NCBI GenBank assembly: GCA_018364635.1 | Contig: JAGZLR010000014.1 | Location: 1 to 43,571, forward strand | Length of the DNA: 43,571 bases | Direction: 5' to 3' | Origin: Clostridiales bacterium | GTDB taxonomy: Bacteria > Bacillota > Clostridia > Lachnospirales > Anaerotignaceae | Part shown: positions 37,449-43,571 of the stretch, in pieces | Layout of the letters: each line of letters opens with the position of its first letter | Position numbering within the stretch: the first letter of the stretch is position 1 | The notes under the pieces: model-generated | Seen by the model: only the letters and a program-made list of their open reading frames with translations | Database searches by the model: none | What the model was told of the DNA's origin: nothing | Position numbers and translations under genes: made by a program

Positions 37449-38907
37449 GTATAGGGATTTGTTCTAAAAACTCCTGATTACTATTAGTTCTGGAAATCAT
37501 TTTTAGAATTTCCTCTGTTGTATCTTGAGGATTTCCTCTGCTCAACAACCTTCGAAGTAAATAAACCCCTTCCATTTCCTGCTTAGACAAAAGTTTATCT
37601 TCTCTACGAGTCCCGCTTTTATTGATATCAATAGCTGGAAAAATACGGCGCTCTGCTAATTTTCTGTCCAACACCAACTCCATATTTCCTGTTCCTTTAA
37701 ATTCTTCAAAAATAACTTCATCCATCTTGCTTCCCGTATCAATAAGCGCTGTAGCAAGTATCGTTAGACTTCCACCATTTTCTATATTCCTGGCTGCGCC
37801 GAAAAACTTTTTCGGCATGTAGAGCGCTGCCGGATCCAAACCGCCTGATAAAGTTCTACCACTTGGAGGAATTGTCAAATTGTATGCCCTGGACAGACGG
37901 GTAATGCTATCTAATAGGATAACCAAATCCTTCCCTTGCTCCACCATTCTCTTTGCACGTTCCAGCACCATTTCCGCTACACGTTTATGATGCTCAGGAA
38001 GTTCATCAAAAGTTGAGTAGACAATTTCAACATTTCTGCCTTCGATTGATCTTTGGATATCTGTTACCTCTTCTGGACGTTCGTCAATCAAAAGCACAAT
38101 CAAACTGGATTCTGGATGATTTTCTGTAATAGCGTTGGCCATTTTTTTTAAAAGAGTCGTTTTCCCCACTTTGGGAGGAGCTACAATCATTCCTCTTTGG
38201 CCTTTTCCAATAGGTGCAATCAAATCAATCATCCTTGTAGAAACTTCTTTTTTTCGTGTCTCTAGATGCAGTTTTTCTTCAGGATATATAGGAGTTAAAT
38301 CCTCAAAATTGGGGCGGCCAACAGCCTTTTCTGGTATATCACCGTTCACTTTTCTGACATATACCATAGCACCCTTTTCACCATTTTTTCCGGGTCTTGT
38401 ATTTCCCTCTATCTTATCCCCTACTCGCAAACCAAACCTTCTGATTTGTGAATTTGAGACATAAATATCTCCTGCACCAGGCAAAAAATTCTCAGCTCGA
38501 AGAAAGCCATAGCCATCAGCCATAATTTCCAAAATTCCGCCGCCTTCTACCGCTTCACTTTTTTCTTCTTCCACTTTGGATGATTCTCTTTCTTCTGTAG
38601 AAACTACAGGCGAATGATCAGCTTTTTTTATTTCTTCAACAGCTTTCTCTACTATACTATTTTTTTCAGTAGCATCCTGAGATTGATCTAAGCCTGTTTC
38701 TAGCGTCTCTCTCTCCCTTATCTGAGGCATTTCTTTCTTTTCCCTCGATTGCTGAAAACAACTATCTGATTCTTGTACCGCTCTATGGCGTGTCAGCAGT
38801 TTCAGAAGTTCCTCTTTCTTTAGAGAAGAGACGCCTTTTAAGCCAAGCCGCTTTGCTTCTTCCCGCAATTCCGTCAATGTTTTCTTTTTTGATTCTTCTG
38901 TCTGCAT
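37426..38907 (-). CDS. rho: Transcription termination factor Rho
   Basis: Rho is a hexameric RNA-dependent ATPase that ends transcription. The 493-residue protein starts with a SAP-like N-terminal helical domain (residues 10-38: 'TLTELREEAKRLGLKGVSSLKKEELLKLL'), an acidic low-complexity linker of about 80 residues, a cold-shock RNA-binding domain ('GILEIMADGYGFLRAENFLPGAGDIYVSNSQIRRFGLRVGDKIEG'), then the ATPase core with Walker A PPKVGKTT (244-251), 'LLIDERPEEVTD', 'LDSITRLSRAYN' and the C-terminal Q/R-loops. Start ATG at 38907 has AGGGTGG 5 bases upstream; a GTG three codons earlier is less likely. Long linkers are common in clostridial Rho. Confidence 0.96.
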   Translation of the reverse strand: MQTEESKKKTLTELREEAKRLGLKGVSSLKKEELLKLLTRHRAVQESDSCFQQSREKKEMPQIRERETLETGLDQSQDATEKNSIVEKAVEEIKKADHSPVVSTEERESSKVEEEKSEAVEGGGILEIMADGYGFLRAENFLPGAGDIYVSNSQIRRFGLRVGDKIEGNTRPGKNGEKGAMVYVRKVNGDIPEKAVGRPNFEDLTPIYPEEKLHLETRKKEVSTRMIDLIAPIGKGQRGMIVAPPKVGKTTLLKKMANAITENHPESSLIVLLIDERPEEVTDIQRSIEGRNVEIVYSTFDELPEHHKRVAEMVLERAKRMVEQGKDLVILLDSITRLSRAYNLTIPPSGRTLSGGLDPAALYMPKKFFGAARNIENGGSLTILATALIDTGSKMDEVIFEEFKGTGNMELVLDRKLAERRIFPAIDINKSGTRREDKLLSKQEMEGVYLLRRLLSRGNPQDTTEEILKMISRTNSNQEFLEQIPILEKRNMK

Positions 38908-38933
38908 AAATTCCACCCTAATAAACTCAATGA

Positions 38934-39992
38934 TTATTTTTTCGGCACTTTGATCTTTTGTCCGACTTGAAGCGGTGAGTTCTCTGTCATTCCATTTAAA
39001 TCCAAAATTTCCTGATATTTTGCACCATTTCCAAGCACCTTTGCACTAATGGACCAGAAGGTATCCCCGCTTTGTACAGTATATGTAGAAGTATCGGTAT
39101 TCTCGGTCTGAGGTGTCTCAGGAGTAGGAGAGGTTTGATCAGTTTCTTTGTCGCCTGCTTCGTTCTCATTATCTGTTGGTGTGCCGGATGCCTTCAGCTG
39201 ATTCAGCTCTTCTTCCATCTGATTGATGGTGAGTTTCAAATCACTATTTTGCTGCTCAACCTCAGCATACTTTTTCAACTCTTCTTTTGCCTTAGCAAGG
39301 CTACTGGACAATGTCAGTGTAACACACAAGAATACGATAAAAATGCCGAAAGCTGCAATCATAGAAAAAAGTGCAACATTTTTAGGATTTGTTCTTCTTT
39401 TTCCAGAGCCCTTCCCACCTCTGTGGTGTGGATTATTATACTCTTCATACTCCTCCTCTCTTGCAGCTTTTTTTGTTTCATAGTCCGTCTTAAAAAATGC
39501 ATCTAAATCTGCTTCTTTATTAATTCTTGCCACATCAAGATCTGCCTGAGTATAAGATAAATTGCGTTTTGGAGGCCTAGATTTCACTTTAATCATTTTA
39601 ACCCTCTCATCTGGAGCCTCTTCTTTTGCTTTTTTGGCTGATTCCTGCATACGTTCCTGTCTTTTACGTTTAATTTCCAATCGTATTCCATCTTCTGTTG
39701 TTTCATACTCCGCCTTCTTCTCCCCTGCTGGCGGCACTTCTTTTTTTATTGGATGATCAGCCCTCTGCGGCTGCGCTTCTGATGAATCATCTATTCCTTC
39801 GCCTTTCCCTAAATTTTTACGGTATCTTGTAGCATATTTCTCTTCATCAAACCCCTCTGTTTTTCTTAAAGGATGTGTCTTCATCAATAACTCAACAATA
39901 TCCTTCGGTAAATCATTATCGAAAAACTTTGTTTCATTCTGATCTACTTTTCTTTCGTTCATATCATTATCATCATTTATATCCTTGGCCAT
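38934..39992 (-). CDS. Single-pass membrane protein with C-terminal LysM domain
   Basis: A 352-residue type II membrane protein. Residues 1-200 are a charged, low-complexity cytoplasmic region rich in Lys/Glu, with no recognisable domain; one membrane span lies at about 205-228; a coiled coil (231-267) and a Thr/Glu/Pro-rich stretch follow; a single LysM peptidoglycan-binding domain occupies 304-350 ('YTVQSGDTFWSISAKVLGNGAKYQEILDLNG'). The architecture suggests a link between a cytoplasmic factor and the cell wall, perhaps in division or sporulation. It starts after GGGAGGTTATC and precedes rho by 26 bases, so the two are probably transcribed together. The function is unknown. Confidence 0.8.
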   Translation of the reverse strand: MAKDINDDNDMNERKVDQNETKFFDNDLPKDIVELLMKTHPLRKTEGFDEEKYATRYRKNLGKGEGIDDSSEAQPQRADHPIKKEVPPAGEKKAEYETTEDGIRLEIKRKRQERMQESAKKAKEEAPDERVKMIKVKSRPPKRNLSYTQADLDVARINKEADLDAFFKTDYETKKAAREEEYEEYNNPHHRGGKGSGKRRTNPKNVALFSMIAAFGIFIVFLCVTLTLSSSLAKAKEELKKYAEVEQQNSDLKLTINQMEEELNQLKASGTPTDNENEAGDKETDQTSPTPETPQTENTDTSTYTVQSGDTFWSISAKVLGNGAKYQEILDLNGMTENSPLQVGQKIKVPKK

Positions 39993-40175
39993 GATAACCT
40001 CCCATATAAAAATATTTATCCTAAACGTTTTTATTCTACCACAAATATATACTTAATTCTACAATTGTACTATAAAAGTAAGAAGAATGAGCATTTTTTT
40101 ACCTTTTTTATTCTTCTTCATAGCACATACTTATTCTAACCCTTTACAAGCCTACTTTCTGACAACATTCTCCTC

Positions 40176-40204
40176 TTTACATATTCTCATTATTTTTGTA
40201 TACT
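40176..40204 (+). promoter_or_regulatory. Promoter of the MecA-like gene with overlapping dyad
   Basis: TTTACA (40176-40181), 17-base spacer and TATACT (40199-40204). An inverted repeat CTATCTA (40203-40209) with TAGATAG (40222-40228) covers the end of the -10 and the start region, so it may be an operator. Confidence 0.7.
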
Positions 40205-40239
40205 ATCTACAAACTCATGTATAGATAGGAAGTGATAGA

Positions 40240-40872
40240 ATGAAGATTGAAAAGATCAGTGATACCCAAATTAAGTTTATTTTCACGAAAAATGATTTGA
40301 TTGATAGAAATATAAAATTAGAAGAACTGGTTACACCTAATGAGAAAGCACAAAAGCTTTTTCATGACATTATGGAACAGGCAATGAACGAATTTGGTAT
40401 GTCAAAAGATGATGCTCCGATCATGGTAGAGGCAGTGCCTGTAGCAATGGATGGAATTATGATTATTGTCACTAAAATTAATGCTGAAAATAAAACTGAA
40501 ATCCAAGGAAAATCTCCAACTTCAATTCAAGACTATCATAGATATAAAAAAGTGCCTATAAAACCATATATAGCAGATGAAAAAAAATATCAAAATATAT
40601 TTGTTTTTTCATTTCATTGTTTGGATGACTCTATTATAGCCTGCGCAGAAGCCAAAGAACACTATTGCGGTGAAAGCTCTTTTTACCTCTATAATAATAC
40701 ATACTTCCTTGTTCTGCAGTCTGACAAAGAGAATTCAGAAGAGATGGATATGTTCTTTGGTGAATATGGCAAAAAACATACTTCTACAGATGTCTCAAAA
40801 TATTTTCTTTTAGAACATGGACAAGAGTTAATTGCTTCTTCAGCAGTAGCTAAATTAGCATCTAGCGTTTAA
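40240..40872 (+). CDS. mecA: MecA-family adaptor protein
   Basis: MecA-type adaptors deliver substrates such as ComK to the ClpC AAA+ unfoldase. The 210-residue protein shows the family pattern: an N-terminal domain beginning 'MKIEKISDTQIKFIFTKNDLIDRNIKLEELV', and a C-terminal domain with 'YQNIFVFSFHCLDDSIIACAEAKEHYCGESSFYLYNNTYFLVL' and 'EYGKKH'. The two are linked by a variable, charged region. It follows AGGAAGTGATAGA. It is next to clpX and clpP (separate transcripts), which is a suggestive link to proteolysis; the usual ClpC partner is not in this window. Family assignment is by pattern, moderately strong. Confidence 0.82.
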   Translation: MKIEKISDTQIKFIFTKNDLIDRNIKLEELVTPNEKAQKLFHDIMEQAMNEFGMSKDDAPIMVEAVPVAMDGIMIIVTKINAENKTEIQGKSPTSIQDYHRYKKVPIKPYIADEKKYQNIFVFSFHCLDDSIIACAEAKEHYCGESSFYLYNNTYFLVLQSDKENSEEMDMFFGEYGKKHTSTDVSKYFLLEHGQELIASSAVAKLASSV

Positions 40873-40889
40873 AATAGACTCAAAATAGT

Positions 40890-40918
40890 TAGCGCCTAAA
40901 AAAGGCGCTATTTTTTTT
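40890..40918 (+). terminator. Terminator after the MecA-like gene
   Basis: An 8-bp stem TAGCGCCT/AGGCGCTA (40890-40897 with 40903-40910) with a 5-base loop is followed by T8. Confidence 0.95.
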
Positions 40919-40977
40919 GCACGTTCTGCCTGTCCTCCAACATATAATGAGACATAAATAAAAAGGATCGTGATACT

Positions 40978-41598
40978 ATGAACTGTAACTTAGAACCATA
41001 TGCCTATGTACGATTTTTACATGCAATCCCTGGAGTTGGCCCTGTTGATATTTCTATCAACGGCAAAAAATCAATTTGGGGGCTTTCTTATGAAAACTTC
41101 ACAGACTATTACAAAATACATCACGGCAGTAGTATTATCCGCATCTATGCTTCAGGGACAGATAACCTAATTCTTGAAAAGGCAATTGATATATCTGACG
41201 AAACAATATATACAGCCGCCCTTGTTGGCTGGGAAAACCATCCCGATATAGAATTGATTAAAGATAAAAAATGGCCTGCTTCTATGACAAAATCTTATAT
41301 ACGTTTTGTGAATCTCTCACCATCAGAAGAGGATATTGATATTTATCTTGATGGATATCAAGTAATTACTGATATGGATTTTGAAGAAATCAGTAATTAT
41401 GTTACCTTACAGCCTGGTGTCCATACAATGAAAGTAGTCATCTCCGATACCGGAGAGACAGTCGTCTCCCATCCTGGATTTACATTAAAGCCAAAACAGT
41501 TCTACACAGCCTATATTACAGGTTTACCGCAAAATACATCTTATCCAATGCAAGTATTAATACCACTGGAAGGCACAACTTATTTAAAATTCTCATAA
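40978..41598 (+). CDS. DUF4397 domain protein (two repeats, no signal peptide)
   Basis: A 206-residue protein formed of two related β-rich units: 'YVRFLHAIPGVGPVDISINGKKSIWGLSYENFTDYYKIHHG' and 'YIRFVNLSPSEEDIDIYLDGYQVITDMDFEEISNYVTLQPG'. Both match the DUF4397 pattern, which is common in secreted or envelope proteins. The start 'MNCNLEPYAY' has no hydrophobic leader, so it is probably not exported by Sec. It lies between two strong terminators as a single gene, with a -10-like CATATAAT at 40941-40948. A spore-associated or cytosolic role is possible but unproven. Confidence 0.82.
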   Translation: MNCNLEPYAYVRFLHAIPGVGPVDISINGKKSIWGLSYENFTDYYKIHHGSSIIRIYASGTDNLILEKAIDISDETIYTAALVGWENHPDIELIKDKKWPASMTKSYIRFVNLSPSEEDIDIYLDGYQVITDMDFEEISNYVTLQPGVHTMKVVISDTGETVVSHPGFTLKPKQFYTAYITGLPQNTSYPMQVLIPLEGTTYLKFS

Positions 41599-41603
41599 AA
41601 AAG

Positions 41604-41636
41604 AAAGAGGGCAAAGCAAGTAGCTTTGCCCTCTTT
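41604..41636. terminator. Bidirectional terminator between DUF4397 gene and clpX
   Basis: A perfect 14-bp stem AAAGAGGGCAAAGC/GCTTTGCCCTCTTT with a 5-base loop, followed by T-rich ends on both strands. It ends the DUF4397 transcript on plus and the clpPX transcript on minus. Confidence 0.95.
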
Positions 41637-41674
41637 TTAGTATTATTCAGGAAATCCAATACACGGAATTATTG

Positions 41675-42970
41675 TTAAGAAGCATCTGCTCTTTTTCTAG
41701 ATTTTCTTTTTCGAACTCTTTTAATTGGCTTTCGTTCTTCATTAATAATATACTCAGGCTCCCCTGTTCCACGAACAGTTTCCGCCGTAATAATACAACG
41801 CTCCACATTGGTCATAGAAGGAATATCAAACATAATAGGATTAATAAATCCCTCAACAATAGAGCGAAGGCCACGTGCTCCTGTTTCTCTTTCAATCGCC
41901 ATTTTTGCTATTTCCCGTATTGCCTCTTCCTTAAATTCCAAATATACATTATCCAATTCAAACAAATATTGATACTGCTTAATCAATGCATTCTTTGGCT
42001 CTGTCAAAATTTTGACTAATGCACTTTCATCTAAACTGTCTAAAGAGACAATGACAGGGAGTCTACCAATAAATTCTGGAATTAAGCCATATTTCATTAA
42101 GTCCTGTGGCTGTGTCATCTTTAGCAATTCGTCAACAGACTTGTCAGCTTTGTGTTGCACTTTCGCACCAAAGCCAATTGTCTTTTGGCCTGCTCTGCTT
42201 TGAATGATCTTCTCAATACCACAAAACGCGCCACCGCAAATAAAAAGAATATTTGAAGTGTTAATTTGAATTAATTCCTGGTGAGGATGTTTTCTTCCTC
42301 CTTGAGGAGGAACCGATGCTACAGTGCCTTCCAAAATCTTCAAAAGCGCTTGTTGAACACCTTCTCCACTAACATCACGTGTAATCGAAGGATTTTCAGA
42401 TTTTTTTGTAATCTTATCAATTTCATCGATATAGACAATCCCTCGTTCTGCCTTTTCAATGTCATAATCTGCTGCTTGAATCAATTTTAAAAGGATATTT
42501 TCAACATCCTCTCCAACATAGCCTGCCTCTGTCAGCGTAGTAGCGTCTGCAATAGCAAAAGGAACATTTAAAACCCTAGCTAATGTCTGAGCAAGCAGAG
42601 TTTTACCTACGCCTGTTGGTCCTAAAACTAAGATATTACTTTTTTGCAGTTCCACATCGTCTGCCTTATCATCCATAGCAATTCTTTTGTAATGATTATA
42701 AACTGCAACAGCCAACGCTCTTTTTGCCTGCTCTTGACCAATAACATATTCATCCAGCACTTCTTTTATCTCGCTAGGTTTTGGCAAATGGTCAAAATCT
42801 GTTCTATTTGCAAAAACATCATATTCCTCATAAATGATGTCTTCACAAAGGGCAACACACTCATCGCAAATATATACACCTGGACCGGCGATCAGTTTTC
42901 TTACCTGATCCTGAGGTTTCCCACAGAAAGAGCATTTCAGCTGTTTGATATCGTCAGTTTTTACAGCCAT
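41675..42970 (-). CDS. clpX: ATP-dependent Clp protease ATP-binding subunit ClpX
   Basis: ClpX is the AAA+ unfoldase that feeds substrates, including ssrA-tagged proteins, into ClpP. The 431-residue protein has the N-terminal zinc-binding domain with four Cys (13, 16, 35, 38), Walker A GPTGVGKT (117-124), Walker B 'GIVYIDEIDK', the pore-loop region and the ClpP-contacting loop IGF in 'KTIGFGAK', then sensor-2 'ETGARGLRS'. The C terminus is basic ('KPIKRVRKRKSRKRADAS'). It is 14 bases after clpP, in the clpP-clpX order typical of many Clostridia. Confidence 0.98.
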   Translation of the reverse strand: MAVKTDDIKQLKCSFCGKPQDQVRKLIAGPGVYICDECVALCEDIIYEEYDVFANRTDFDHLPKPSEIKEVLDEYVIGQEQAKRALAVAVYNHYKRIAMDDKADDVELQKSNILVLGPTGVGKTLLAQTLARVLNVPFAIADATTLTEAGYVGEDVENILLKLIQAADYDIEKAERGIVYIDEIDKITKKSENPSITRDVSGEGVQQALLKILEGTVASVPPQGGRKHPHQELIQINTSNILFICGGAFCGIEKIIQSRAGQKTIGFGAKVQHKADKSVDELLKMTQPQDLMKYGLIPEFIGRLPVIVSLDSLDESALVKILTEPKNALIKQYQYLFELDNVYLEFKEEAIREIAKMAIERETGARGLRSIVEGFINPIMFDIPSMTNVERCIITAETVRGTGEPEYIINEERKPIKRVRKRKSRKRADAS

Positions 42971-42984
42971 GCTTCATCTCCCTT

Positions 42985-43569
42985 TCAAACTGGCTTTTTA
43001 ATTACTGCATCAACTAAACCATATGCCACTGCTTCTTCCGCCGACATATAATTATCCCGCTCAGTATCGCGTTCGATCACCTCATACGGTTTTCCAGTAT
43101 TGGCAGCAAGTATTTCATTCAATTTTTTCTTTGTCTTTAAAATATTTTCAGCCACAATCTTAATCTCTGTCGCCTGACCACGTGCACCGCCAGAAGGCTG
43201 ATGGATCATGATTTCTGCATTCGGTAATGCATATCTTTTTCCTTTTGCACCACCGGAAAGTAAAAATGCCCCCATACTAGCTGCCATGCCAATACAGATC
43301 GTAGACACATCTGGTTTGATATACTGCATTGTGTCATAAATAGCAAATCCAGCTGTCACAGACCCTCCTGGACTATTGATATAAAGATTGATATCCTTGT
43401 CAGGATCCTCTGCTGCTAAAAATAAAAGCTGTGCAACCACCAGACTGGCAGTAACATCATTTACCTCTTCTCCTAAAAATATAATCCTGTCCTGTAACAG
43501 TCTTGAATATATATCATAGGAACGCTCTCCCCTATTGGTCTGTTCAATGACATAAGGAACCAAGCTCAT
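42985..43569 (-). CDS. clpP: ATP-dependent Clp protease proteolytic subunit ClpP
   Basis: ClpP forms the tetradecameric barrel protease that works with ClpX. The 194-residue protein has the canonical catalytic triad: Ser98 in 'GMAASMGAFL', His123 in 'IMIHQPSGG' and Asp172 in 'TERDNYMS'. The N-terminal loop 'MSLVPYVIEQTNRGERSYDIYSRLL' is the usual one that docks the ATPase. The ATG at 43569 is at the right window edge, so the upstream ribosome site and promoter are not seen. Confidence 0.98.
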   Translation of the reverse strand: MSLVPYVIEQTNRGERSYDIYSRLLQDRIIFLGEEVNDVTASLVVAQLLFLAAEDPDKDINLYINSPGGSVTAGFAIYDTMQYIKPDVSTICIGMAASMGAFLLSGGAKGKRYALPNAEIMIHQPSGGARGQATEIKIVAENILKTKKKLNEILAANTGKPYEVIERDTERDNYMSAEEAVAYGLVDAVIKKPV

Positions 43570-43571
43570 AT

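Noticed and set aside
1..43571. CRISPR array, insertion sequence, prophage or transposon
   Set aside because: No direct repeat series, transposase, integrase or phage genes were found; the window reads as conserved chromosomal backbone.

Overview
This 43.6 kb window is a chromosomal housekeeping region of a low-GC, anaerobic, endospore-forming Firmicute of class Clostridia, most likely close to Lachnospiraceae. The inference rests on spore-cortex genes yabP/yabQ, the secG-rnr pair, a DUF512 radical-SAM gene beside der-plsY-gpsA, the IreB-RuvX-DUF1292 trio, a TGS/uridine-kinase fusion and AT-rich intergenic DNA with strong AGGAGG ribosome sites. Species cannot be named from the sequence. I see no insertion sequence, prophage, integrase, CRISPR array or replication origin.

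Almost everything is on the minus strand; the five plus-strand genes (purE, a CAT-like acyltransferase, an HpcH/HpaI aldolase, a MecA-like adaptor and a DUF4397 protein) are the more accessory ones. Layout: 1-1.2 kb, 5' part of rnr and secG; 1.3-2.6 kb, purE and the acyltransferase; 2.7-9.1 kb, an ABC-F ATPase, a GntR/FadR regulator divergent from the aldolase, PAP2 phosphatase, MntP, DUF3842 and a 2-hydroxyacid dehydrogenase; 9.3-9.5 kb, a tRNA-Met/Glu/Val operon with a consensus promoter; 9.6-18.4 kb, two long runs read from 18.4 kb downwards (rnhB-yraN-pgeF-DUF512-der-plsY-gpsA-mazG-hup-rqcP, then yabP-yabQ-divIC); 18.6-25.4 kb, RNase J with a YlbF-family partner, IreB-RuvX-DUF1292, an unknown gene with a Cof phosphatase and MtaB, and a zinc-ribbon membrane protein; 25.6-32.1 kb, RNase P RNA, the nucleoside kinase, and the dnaG-rpoD and trmK-nif3 pairs; 32.5-37.4 kb, a patatin-like lipase, a LysR regulator and a TPP-riboswitch thiamin salvage operon thiW-thiD-thiM-thiE; 37.4-40 kb, rho with a LysM membrane protein; 40.2-43.6 kb, the MecA-like adaptor, DUF4397 protein, clpX and clpP.

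Themes: RNA maturation and decay (RNase R, J, HII, P RNA, YraN), tRNA modification (TrmK, MtaB), ribosome rescue or protection (RqcP, ABC-F, Der), regulated proteolysis (ClpXP, MecA-like) and sporulation/division (YabP, YabQ, DivIC). A recurring regulatory feature is a Rho-independent terminator placed so close upstream of the next gene's ribosome site that no promoter fits between them (ABC-F gene, rqcP, DUF3842), which implies read-through or attenuation. I did not find a clear-cut new multi-gene system. The best leads are the ABC-F leader attenuator, the MecA-like gene next to clpXP, the LysM/Rho pair, an unexplained 410-base gap upstream of dnaG with a 13-bp inverted repeat and a possible small RNA, and several unclassified proteins.
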